The position numbers and the translations under genes are program-made. Source: an uncultured Muribaculaceae bacterium (GTDB lineage Bacteria; Bacteroidota; Bacteroidia; Bacteroidales; Muribaculaceae). Taken from it: a stretch of DNA of 33,640 bases. The stretch lies in contig CAJUSZ010000027.1 in assembly GCA_910589425.1 (NCBI GenBank), positions 1 to 33,640 of the forward strand, written 5' to 3'. Positions within the stretch are counted from its first letter, which is position 1. Each line of letters opens with the position of its first letter. Below, one piece after another: positions 28,501 to 33,640 of this stretch. Below the pieces are notes generated by a model. That model was not told the origin of the DNA. It did not search any database and was given only the letters and a program-made list of their open reading frames with translations.

Positions 28501-28555
28501 CTCCGGCGGCTATGCCTGACGCGAGCATACCACACAGTAAAAGTTTTCTAATCAT
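22568..28555 (-). CDS. Giant secreted GLUG-repeat protein (1995 aa)
   Basis: The signal peptide is MIRKLLLCGMLASGIAAGASVPPAPA. An N-terminal beta domain (about 45-320) resembles that of the downstream paralogue (for example SISPQTLFNDPDYGDFILYEA here, SIPSQIAFTDPNYGKIMIAAS there). Three modules follow, opening at about residues 333 (GEGTAAKPFLV), 831 (GDGTEQSPYLL) and 1271 (GDGSESNPWQI), each with a DIDM/DLDF block, a GxGHxI/DGNGKTI motif and GLUG repeats. The third module has about twelve GGIxG repeats (YAGGIAG, YAGGIVG, HAGGIVG). The C-terminus (SEWHTADGRRIQAPVPGICIRT...KVLVRP) resembles a T9SS-like sorting domain. Upstream is a promoter at 28658-28665. It is first in a minus-strand pair with its paralogue, 90 bases apart. 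Adhesin or polymer-binding roles are plausible but not shown. Confidence 0.85.
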   Translation of the reverse strand: MIRKLLLCGMLASGIAAGASVPPAPAAEWQTQRREAYTPGFTPDAAPPARKAPARAAIKEADIPGKYLAYGYTTASVAQKYWLDIEIDASRNVRIFNLMNKGTTVTGTYSPDKGVISISPQTLFNDPDYGDFILYEADIEKKAYYSNRDLEFRLMPDGTITTGNWGAFITSGANRGLATIHHREILYPAKATITDYSLTKTGEEAVRSYPAVFIRENDNKILIKNFYNYGADVVLTVDSAGTVNALRSLVAEGMTSSGAITKYYNYAVTDFVSESSYKLNAKGTPGTYKGKEIQLGKWAVASSTTLKSVYELLDKTVISVPDEFIPFSSALTLKGEGTAAKPFLVETAADLLSLSSAVNYSGSYTVSKKAFTGIHFLQTADIDMSGVPNFEPIGFATSSAFNGTYNGGGHRISNLNVDRRDDQYAGLFGIIETDGRVSDIVFDNPSVNSTKTHIGTAAGLSKGSISGIHVSGGNVGSGTAQVGGIAGNASGPVSGCSFRGTINAGSNSGGIVGLANGSITDCVSMAEITANRKSAIIGGVAGSVSGDTVKVSGCHFGGEISDRFGSTTIGGITGYFQRGVISGCMNTGHIYSKSVSTNTTNISGISGLLSAGTVTDCLFSGWIESPDAKTITGLVGTVTKLVGSATKPDEPKILNSLVTGLIVCPNSMTGNEFVGTTIVDYTEISGLIFDSQTSNRRSATGGMTTRQLTSGQPVGQLQSSAWDFTKEMYPSLKSLAGTDAAILAASPFFLADGDEAGAVKNDIILSPGKEGKEIEWLLLAGGKYAKTGNGLRIEDHTARMTATRACNDTLVAFLGKDLYKVAVLKIVPPEFEGDGTEQSPYLLKNRDDIIAFRNAVDYQGMRYTGVHFQLAADIDMNGDTGFIGLSSQGPDGAFNGTFDGNGHAIRNWIVDRARLENGKPAESGASQLMAGFFLYTGQEAVIKNLTIDSSCHIMAGSHVAALVSQNNGTIVNCRNNARVTGLYNEAGGLVAANNPTGIIRDSQNNGAVECGRQIAGGVAAANLGLIERCQNDGTVTNDVFSTLSPTRNLMGGTGGITGYNSGTVADCLGAGTVDGPKIVGGLVGENREKGRILTSLVTAVCLDPDDESAHGALIGSQKNTTDTLSCLYYDVQLSATTAGNHSSQPGISGLTTSRLTDGSLPEGFDSSVWSASKGRYPVLKSFEKSDEALFNAASFISFSTDGRNDSRFFMRRQAEISMPQGATARLSEGSLSLTGNTVRFTGKEGIATDTVVISSGDRIKKIPLFASGSILPKGDGSESNPWQIESAADWNSMAAFGNEYKLDLKDETFRIMNDLDFTGTAFIPANNTGTIRFQGTIDGNGKTIDNLRIKRDAASSGGTNLALVGLLGEFGQIRDLTVGANSSIEGFTNVGAFAGQNAGRIVRCTNRAAVSAANVYAGGIAGYVITGGRFEDCENFGTVVSYGGQAGGIAGGNGSDIGGLIRNSRNHGKITSEQRSAGGIIGSGRVTVESCFNDGEIRSNDIYAGGIVGYHTYDFTISNCNNEGRVTAANGMAGGIVGHMLSAGKVRHSENSGEIRSNKYYAGGIVGYCYHDRSHVENCVNRGNVSAATTHAGGIVGFLTAGSDSLSMSYIRQSVNYGSIKSTEGYCGGIAGETKAFTRLFNVANHGEIQGDIYVGGIAGGMLGKADTCLNTGSVSAVRFTAGGIVGATNTATTITASIANAANLGSVRSLSNDPASCFNIGGILGAGNIKIANSCNFADLSGYKAVGGIVGLAVRGSNTELAGLNMGTSVVDSYNAGLITPLAETGTKYCGHIAGCTDVPLLYTEFRGNFFDSQHGSKLTFPKDSVATPLLTSQFPTAMKSDAFFIPEGGVYPVLKAFADHPAMILASSAVILNPDETRHALMTPARISAPDRVEWISDDFIINGDAAEWRSLRKGETYRITARLDGHERHFHLTAGKEASGADTAIDTGRIPVRSEWHTADGRRIQAPVPGICIRTDYYDDGTSSSEKVLVRP
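23221..24480 (-). repeat. GLUG repeat array of the 1995-aa protein (third module)
   Basis: This coding array has about twelve GGIxG units spaced roughly 28 to 40 residues, each usually preceded by N/CxNxGxI/V (CENFG, CFNDG, CNNEG, CVNRG, CLNTG). It is DNA-divergent and kept at the protein level. Confidence 0.8.
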
Positions 28556-28657
28556 GGTATTATAGTGAAGATGAAGCGGGAGTCCGTATCAACGGTTGTC
28601 GGTCGCGGCCGGCAGGACTCCATCATCCGCCCGGTCCCGTTTGAAGTGTTAGTTTCA

Positions 28658-28665
28658 CAAAAATA
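28658..28665 (-). promoter_or_regulatory. Promoter -7 element of the giant GLUG gene pair
   Basis: On the minus strand TATTTTTG fits TAnnTTTG. Transcription from about 28650 would leave a leader of roughly 95 bases. No good -33 element is visible at 19 to 21 bases. Confidence 0.5.
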
Positions 28666-28742
28666 CGCAAAAAAATCGTAACGGCCTATTATTTCTTAAT
28701 ATTTCTTCATATAGATTAACGTCCTGATTCCCCGGATCCCGG

Positions 28743-28772
28743 CCCGGGTTACAGTTTCCTGTAAGCCCCGGG
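28743..28772. other. Inverted repeat between divergent genes
   Basis: CCCGGG TTACAG (28743-28754) pairs with CTGTAA (28759-28764) and, after a two-base bulge GC, with CCCGGG (28767-28772). It lies 66 bases before the methyltransferase start, with no T-run on the plus strand. It could be an operator or a leader hairpin. Confidence 0.5.
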
Positions 28773-28837
28773 ACAAGAAAACCGCCGGATCCGCGTTAAT
28801 AATCAGGAGCGGCTGAGAAAACCGTCCGCATAGTCTT

Positions 28838-29611
28838 ATGAATGGGAAAGCTAAAGAGGGGGCTGAGAGGATAATGCCCTACGACCGCGAGCGCGGCAAA
28901 CGCGAGCAGGTGGAGGAGATGTTCGATTCCATCGCCCCGGCCTACGACTTCATGAACACGGCCATGACCTTCGGTCTGCACAACATCTGGCGCCGGCGCG
29001 CGCTCGACGCCCTGGGGCGCGGACTCGGCGGGCGTGGAGGCCGCGGACTGCGCCTTCTCGACATAGCGACCGGCACGGGCGACGTGGCTTTCGACCTCAG
29101 CCGCCGTTTCCCCGAGGCATGCGTGGTCGGCGCCGATCTCTCGGCGGGGATGCTCGATGTGGCCCGGCGCAAGCTCGCCGCCATGCCTGAGGATGTGCGC
29201 CGCCGGATGAGCTTCGAGCAGGCCGACTGCCTCTCGCTCCCCTACGCCGACGGCTCGTTCGACGCCATAACCGTGGCCTACGGCGTGCGCAATTTCCAGC
29301 AGCTCGAGAGCGGCTACCGCGAGATGCAGCGGGTGCTTCGTCCGGGCGGCACACTCTGTGTCATAGAGCTTTCCGTTCCCGACAGGCGTCTCACCCGCTT
29401 TCTCTACAACCTTTATTCCCGCCATCTGATCCCGGCCCTGGGGCGCATGGTGAGCGGCGACAGCCGTGCCTACAGCTATCTGCCCGAGAGCATAGCGGCC
29501 GCCCCTCAGCGGAGCGACATGACAGCGGTGATGGAGCGTGCCGGATTCTCGCGCAGCAGCTGGCGTTCGCTCACATTCGGCGTCGTTACGATCTATCTGA
29601 GCCGCAAATGA
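28838..29611 (+). CDS. ubiE: Demethylmenaquinone methyltransferase (UbiE/MenG family)
   Basis: This 257-residue SAM-dependent C-methyltransferase carries out the last step of menaquinone synthesis, methylating demethylmenaquinone; in other bacteria the same family also acts in ubiquinone synthesis. Family motifs are VEEMFDSIAPAYDFMNTAMTFGLHNIWRRRAL near the start, SAM motif I LLDIATGTGDVAFDLS (about 68-83), ADLSAGMLDVARRKL, and AITVAYGVRNFQQLESGYREMQRVLRPGG with IELSVP (about 148-182). Two starts are possible: ATG 28838 or ATG 28874, the latter with GAGAGG just upstream and typical of the family N-terminus (MPYDRERGKREQVEEMF). I list the longer form, but the shorter one (245 aa) may be correct. 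Bacteroidetes use menaquinone, so menG is the likelier role. It stands alone and ends at a terminator. Confidence 0.93.
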   Translation: MNGKAKEGAERIMPYDRERGKREQVEEMFDSIAPAYDFMNTAMTFGLHNIWRRRALDALGRGLGGRGGRGLRLLDIATGTGDVAFDLSRRFPEACVVGADLSAGMLDVARRKLAAMPEDVRRRMSFEQADCLSLPYADGSFDAITVAYGVRNFQQLESGYREMQRVLRPGGTLCVIELSVPDRRLTRFLYNLYSRHLIPALGRMVSGDSRAYSYLPESIAAAPQRSDMTAVMERAGFSRSSWRSLTFGVVTIYLSRK

Positions 29612-29613
29612 TT

Positions 29614-29644
29614 GCGTCGTGATGACGCTTTTGTCATTTTTTTT
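29614..29644 (+). terminator. Terminator after ubiE
   Basis: ATGAC (29622-29626) pairs with GTCAT (29633-29637), directly followed by a run of T. An alternative stem GCGTC/GACGC overlaps it. It starts immediately past the stop codon. Confidence 0.75.
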
Positions 29645-29826
29645 AACGAACTCTAAACTTTTTTCAACTATCTTTTTGCTACTTTCAGGCACTGGTTTCA
29701 GGTGTCGTCCTCCCCGCTGGATTGCATTATGATAATTTAAGGGGTGATTATTCAAACTTTGTCAATTATACACGCTTTATTCACTTTTTATACGGAAATA
29801 TTTTCTCGATAAAAGTTTACAGATTA

Positions 29827-29858
29827 TTTGCAAAATCCCGCCCGGTGTATTATCTTTG
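29827..29858 (+). promoter_or_regulatory. Promoter of the S74 protein/C25 protease pair
   Basis: TTTG at 29827-29830, a 20-base spacer and TATCTTTG at 29851-29858 give a full Bacteroidetes consensus promoter. The leader would be about 40 bases. Confidence 0.75.
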
Positions 29859-29903
29859 CTGCCGGAGAGGGACTGAATCCTCTTCCCTAAAAATCACAGT
29901 CCT

Positions 29904-31004
29904 ATGAAGAAAATCTACTTTTTGACAGCCTCACTGCTGTTCACCGTGGCCGCCTCGGCGCAGATCACAGTCAACGAACGCGGCCAGCTCGTCGCCGGAC
30001 CTGACCAGACAAACAGCTATTTTCCGGACAGCATTCCTTTTTTACTTTCCACAGGAGCGGAAAAGGGTTTTCCCGGCACTTCGGCTGGAGATGCCACAGT
30101 CCCGCTTGACACCCTGGCCGCCATCAACGTACTCGGCAGGATGAAGAACAACAGCGGCGGCTACATCACGTTCGGCGACCGGCGCAATGTCTCGGTCGGG
30201 GAATGGGGCGGCACCGCCGACTCCAACCGCCTGCTTCTGCGCGGCACCTCGGGCATACGCTACGAGGACAGCCGCGGCGAGATATTCCGCTGCCTGACCA
30301 ACAACGACTTCTTCACTTTCTTCACCGACCTGCGTGTCAACGGCGTGCGCATCGCTTCCGACAGCCGCCTGAAAAGCGACATAGAGGAGATCGGTTCCCC
30401 GGCCTCCGACCTTGACGGGATCACCCCGGTCAGCTACCGTCTGACATCGGCCTCGCCGCAGGGCGTCATGAAAGCCGCCTCCGGCGACGGCTCCGTCGTT
30501 CCTCCTCCGGCCGCCCCCGACCCACGCACGCGCTACGGCTTCGTGGCCCAGGAGGTGCGCGAGGTCTTCCCCGATCTTGTAAGCGAGGACGCCGACGGCT
30601 ATCTGAGCGTCGACTACATCGGCTTCATCCCCATCCTTGTCAAGGCTGTCAAGGATCTGCGGGCGCAGGTCGCGGAGCTGACGGCGCCTGAAGCACAGGA
30701 GCAGCGCCGCTCCGCCCCGGGAATGCGTCAGGACGGCGCCACTGTCGCCTCGCTGTCGCAGAACCGCCCAAACCCGTTCACATCCGTGACAGTCATTGAC
30801 TACACGCTGCCCGAGGATGTAACCGAGGCCTCGATCCGGGTCTACGACCTCCAGGGGAAGCAGGTACTCAAGGCGGACGCCGCCGGACGCGGCAGAAGCA
30901 GCGTCAGCATCGACGGCTCGCGCCTCCAGCCGGGGATGTATGTCTACGCCCTGATCGCCGACGGCGTGGAGATCGAGTCGCGACGGATGATACTCACAGA
31001 CTGA
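29904..31004 (+). CDS. Secreted protein with S74 self-cleaving chaperone domain and T9SS sorting domain
   Basis: This 366-residue protein has a signal peptide (MKKIYFLTASLLFTVAASA, cut before QITV). Residues about 20-150 are a short N-terminal segment of unknown fold. At 151-163 the ASDSRLKSDIEEI motif marks a peptidase S74/intramolecular chaperone domain; in phage tail spikes the protein cuts itself just before SDxRxK, which here is Ser152 with Lys157. GFVAQEV (212-218) and LSVDYIGFIPILVKAVKDLRAQVAEL with a short coiled coil complete the domain. Residues about 284-366 (LSQNRPNPFTSVTVIDYTLPE...LQPGMYVYALIADG) are a classical T9SS type A sorting domain. It should be exported through the outer membrane, with cleavage in the S74 domain separating the N-terminal piece from the part holding the sorting signal. 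The protease gene follows after 43 bases. Confidence 0.88.
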   Translation: MKKIYFLTASLLFTVAASAQITVNERGQLVAGPDQTNSYFPDSIPFLLSTGAEKGFPGTSAGDATVPLDTLAAINVLGRMKNNSGGYITFGDRRNVSVGEWGGTADSNRLLLRGTSGIRYEDSRGEIFRCLTNNDFFTFFTDLRVNGVRIASDSRLKSDIEEIGSPASDLDGITPVSYRLTSASPQGVMKAASGDGSVVPPPAAPDPRTRYGFVAQEVREVFPDLVSEDADGYLSVDYIGFIPILVKAVKDLRAQVAELTAPEAQEQRRSAPGMRQDGATVASLSQNRPNPFTSVTVIDYTLPEDVTEASIRVYDLQGKQVLKADAAGRGRSSVSIDGSRLQPGMYVYALIADGVEIESRRMILTD

Positions 31005-31047
31005 ATGTTCACCCGAGTTTTTTAACAAACCATAAAAACATGTCATC

Positions 31048-33633
31048 ATGAATCACAGCATACTCACACACAGGATACGCCTTCTGCGCGCCTGCGCCAT
31101 ACTGATGGCGGCCGTCACGGCTCTCGCGGCTCATGCCGGAGAAGTAACGGCGACGCGGACATACGACATTTCGTCCGTAACGCTCGGTTCCGTAACCGCT
31201 CCCGACGGAACGGTGTTCCAGACAATCAGCCTTCCGGGCACCTACAATCGCGGGGAGATCGGCTCGCCCGAGCTTCCGGTTGAATACGTGCGGTTTATCG
31301 TCCCGGTCTATTCCAACAATTTCCGCGCCACGGTCAGCGAAGTGTCCGACGTCAGGAGGATCGGTATATCAGGGTGTGTCTATCCGGTTCAACCTCCGCA
31401 GAAAACCGACGGCTCACCGGCTCCTGATTTCGTCTATCCTGACGAGGAAGCCTACAGTGTAGCCACCAGCATGTCAGCATGGGTGGTCGGCGACGGCTAT
31501 ATCGACGGCTGCAACCATATCGTAACCGTTGCGGTACGTCCTGTCACATACAGTAACCTACGTAAAACTGCCGTAGTTGCCGGAAGCCTCACGGTAAGCC
31601 TCAGCTACGACGAATGCACCGCTGACGCGCTGACCGGTTCCCGTCCTGTCTTTCCACCCCGTGCATCACGCCATCTTGATCTGTCGGCAAGCGTTGTCAA
31701 TGAGCCTGATATAGTAGCGTTCGCCCCACAATATTCACCGGCGCGCATAGTATCCGATATAGACAAAACTCCGGATCACTACTACATCATAGTCCCGGAG
31801 ACACTCGAGGAGGCTGTGGAGGATCTGGCGATCTGGAAACGTCAGAAAGGCTACAACGTCGTGGTAAAGACAATCGAAAGTATATGTGCTTCTTATACGG
31901 TTGGCTCCGTCAATTCATACATTTCGGGTGATTCATCGGTCACTGAGGAACTTGTGGATTCGGCTGCTTCCCTCCGGGCATATCTCCGCGACGAGTTCAT
32001 TGAGAATGGAGCATTCTTCTGCCTGATCATAGGAGACGATAAAACGTCAATGCCGATAAGGAGAGTAAGAGGAGCCCTCTATGAGCACAAAAATCCATAT
32101 TCCTACTCATATGACTTTAATCCGTGTGGAGAATTCTATACACCAACTGACGCGTATTTTTCAGATTTGACTACACGATGGGATCTTACCCAAAGAGACA
32201 GAGAAGTCATATACAGTGCAGACAAGAACGGAACATCGTACAATCCTGACATCTACAATGGTCGATTGCTCTGTAACAGGCCGTATGAAGTTGGGAATTA
32301 CATAAGAAAACTGATAATCTACGAAGCAGATCCTGGCAAAGGAGATCCGTCATATCTTAATAGTGCTATGTTTTTCACACAAGGACATATAGATGGACAA
32401 AGCGGTTATCAGCTTTTAAAGGATGCGGATATTGTTCGTGAAGTATTTGATCCATTCCCTGAATCTACTATAGTATTAGCAGATTCATGCTACTATGATA
32501 ATGTAAGTAACTTACTCCCTCATCAAGGTTGCGATGTTATAAAGGCCATAGGCAAAGTCGGTTTTAGTAGTTGGCATGGACATGGAAGTCCAGCAGTTGT
32601 TAGTTGTTGTAACTGGCAATACTTTATTACACCGATAAGGGATTATACCGATGATCAAATGAATAAGAAACGCCAATGGTGGGATGCCGATAACGGAGTT
32701 GATCAGCTCGGAAACACAGGTAGGCCATCTATCGCATACACAGTAGCTTGTGCGCCGACTCCCTTCGATACTTATGTTTTACCTCATGTAATTAAGAATG
32801 GCAATGAATTGCTTGATCGCGTTGATGGACATTCATACGATATTCCATACAACTTCGGATCATCATTTACTGTGGCCGGAGACTTCGGTGGCCCTGCTTT
32901 TCTAGGAAGTACTAGATGGGCTTGGCGTTATGACGCACCACGTTTAGAAAGAATATTTGGCAGTCTACTATACAAAAACAGTAAAGTTGGAGTTGCTGAA
33001 ACTCTTTGTAAAATCGGATATCCTGACAGTCATACTATCTTTACGCATCATCTTATCGGTGAACCTGAGTTTGAGATGTGGCTGGATATTCCTGAAAAAT
33101 TCTCTGATCTGGATTTCGGCGGAGCCGGCCTATCTGTTTCCGGCGGAGATCTGCCTGGAAGTATACTCTCTGTGTATACGGGAGATGGCAGATCCTTCCG
33201 TTGGGAATGCAACTCAAACAGCTATAATCTGAGCAGTAATCTTGTGAGATCTGATTTTGCAATATCTGTTTGGAAGAATGGCTATATTCCAGAGATCAAA
33301 ATGTTTACATTGCCGGGCAGAGTCGCCAAAAAAAGTAAACGCTATATTGTCAAGGATGCTGTTATCGGTCAGTCATTGACCAGTCCATCATCTTATTCAA
33401 GTCAATATGTTATCGGATCTGAAGGCAAGATCAGCGTAGCAGCTTATAATTCCATAACTCTTCATAATGGATTGATAATAGAAGATGGAGGAGAAGTCAT
33501 CCTTGAATGTGATAAGGAAGTGGTTCTCAACGGCACTGTCAAATCCGGAGGAAAGCTGACTGTCAAGGCTGCGAAAGTGAGGATTGCTCCGGGGTTCAAG
33601 GCCGAGACCGGCGCGATCGTGAAAATAAACTGA
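31048..33633 (+). CDS. Gingipain-like C25 family cysteine protease
   Basis: This 861-residue exported protease has a signal peptide of about 30 residues (ending ALAAHA), a gingipain-type propeptide domain (about 35-215, LPGTYNRGEIGSPELPVEYVRF) and a C25 catalytic domain. SSWHGHGSP carries the likely catalytic His512 and YTVACAPTPFD the likely nucleophile Cys568. YYIIVPETLEEAVEDLAIWKRQKGYNVVVKT (about 250-280) is the usual entry to the caspase-like fold. The C-terminus (GGKLTVKAAKVRIAPGFKAETGAIVKIN) resembles the short three-coathanger-stack domain found on Bacteroidetes secreted proteins and lacks an evident classical T9SS sorting domain. Catalytic residues are intact. About 32040-33510 is much more AT-rich than the flanks of the same gene. 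It shares a transcript with the S74 protein. It is not PorU-like in context, as no T9SS component is nearby. Confidence 0.87.
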   Translation: MNHSILTHRIRLLRACAILMAAVTALAAHAGEVTATRTYDISSVTLGSVTAPDGTVFQTISLPGTYNRGEIGSPELPVEYVRFIVPVYSNNFRATVSEVSDVRRIGISGCVYPVQPPQKTDGSPAPDFVYPDEEAYSVATSMSAWVVGDGYIDGCNHIVTVAVRPVTYSNLRKTAVVAGSLTVSLSYDECTADALTGSRPVFPPRASRHLDLSASVVNEPDIVAFAPQYSPARIVSDIDKTPDHYYIIVPETLEEAVEDLAIWKRQKGYNVVVKTIESICASYTVGSVNSYISGDSSVTEELVDSAASLRAYLRDEFIENGAFFCLIIGDDKTSMPIRRVRGALYEHKNPYSYSYDFNPCGEFYTPTDAYFSDLTTRWDLTQRDREVIYSADKNGTSYNPDIYNGRLLCNRPYEVGNYIRKLIIYEADPGKGDPSYLNSAMFFTQGHIDGQSGYQLLKDADIVREVFDPFPESTIVLADSCYYDNVSNLLPHQGCDVIKAIGKVGFSSWHGHGSPAVVSCCNWQYFITPIRDYTDDQMNKKRQWWDADNGVDQLGNTGRPSIAYTVACAPTPFDTYVLPHVIKNGNELLDRVDGHSYDIPYNFGSSFTVAGDFGGPAFLGSTRWAWRYDAPRLERIFGSLLYKNSKVGVAETLCKIGYPDSHTIFTHHLIGEPEFEMWLDIPEKFSDLDFGGAGLSVSGGDLPGSILSVYTGDGRSFRWECNSNSYNLSSNLVRSDFAISVWKNGYIPEIKMFTLPGRVAKKSKRYIVKDAVIGQSLTSPSSYSSQYVIGSEGKISVAAYNSITLHNGLIIEDGGEVILECDKEVVLNGTVKSGGKLTVKAAKVRIAPGFKAETGAIVKIN

Positions 33634-33640
33634 AAAACTG

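Noticed and set aside
29722..29907. 61-codon open frame before the S74 gene
   Set aside because: It runs through the promoter at 29827-29858 and overlaps the start of the S74 gene in another frame.
31048..33633. PorU (the T9SS sortase, also a C25 protein) as identity of the protease
   Set aside because: It is shorter than typical PorU, has a coathanger-type end, and no other T9SS component is nearby.

Overview
The window looks like a chromosomal segment from a GC-rich member of the Bacteroidales, most likely Muribaculaceae-like. This is a family-level inference. It rests on Bacteroidetes -7 promoter elements of the form TAnnTTTG, lipoproteins with acidic residues after the lipid cysteine, several secreted proteins with type IX secretion (T9SS)-like C-termini, and the gene families present.

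Layout. (1) 300-2843: a lower-GC pair of predicted lipoproteins, a streptopain-like C10 cysteine protease followed by a serpin, behind a good promoter. (2) 3107-7809: a tightly spaced plus-strand run of yqeY, serS, a membrane-anchored pseudokinase, a GNAT-like protein that overlaps it, and purC, closed by a terminator. (3) 8081-11845: a large secreted multidomain protein carrying an Omp28-like CxxC domain. (4) 11846-12210: a convergent intergenic region with strong hairpins and a 10-bp tandem repeat. (5) 12211-28555: a minus-strand block of three secreted GLUG-repeat proteins of 1137, 2051 and 1995 aa. The two giants are colinear paralogues. The 1137-aa gene lies behind a cobalamin riboswitch that has its own promoter and an intrinsic terminator. 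(6) 28838-29611: a menaquinone/ubiquinone methyltransferase gene. (7) 29904-33633: a two-gene unit of a secreted S74 self-cleaving chaperone-domain protein with a T9SS sorting domain and a gingipain-like C25 protease.

The unifying theme is surface and secreted protein biology: three protease or inhibitor genes, four very large putative surface proteins and one self-processing cargo protein, around a housekeeping operon. No T9SS machinery, mobile element, CRISPR array, tRNA or rRNA was recognised. The most unusual items are the B12 riboswitch in front of a GLUG protein with no btuB or btuG in sight, the catalytically dead kinase in a translation/purine operon, the three-module giant GLUG paralogues, and the AT-rich block inside the C25 protease gene.
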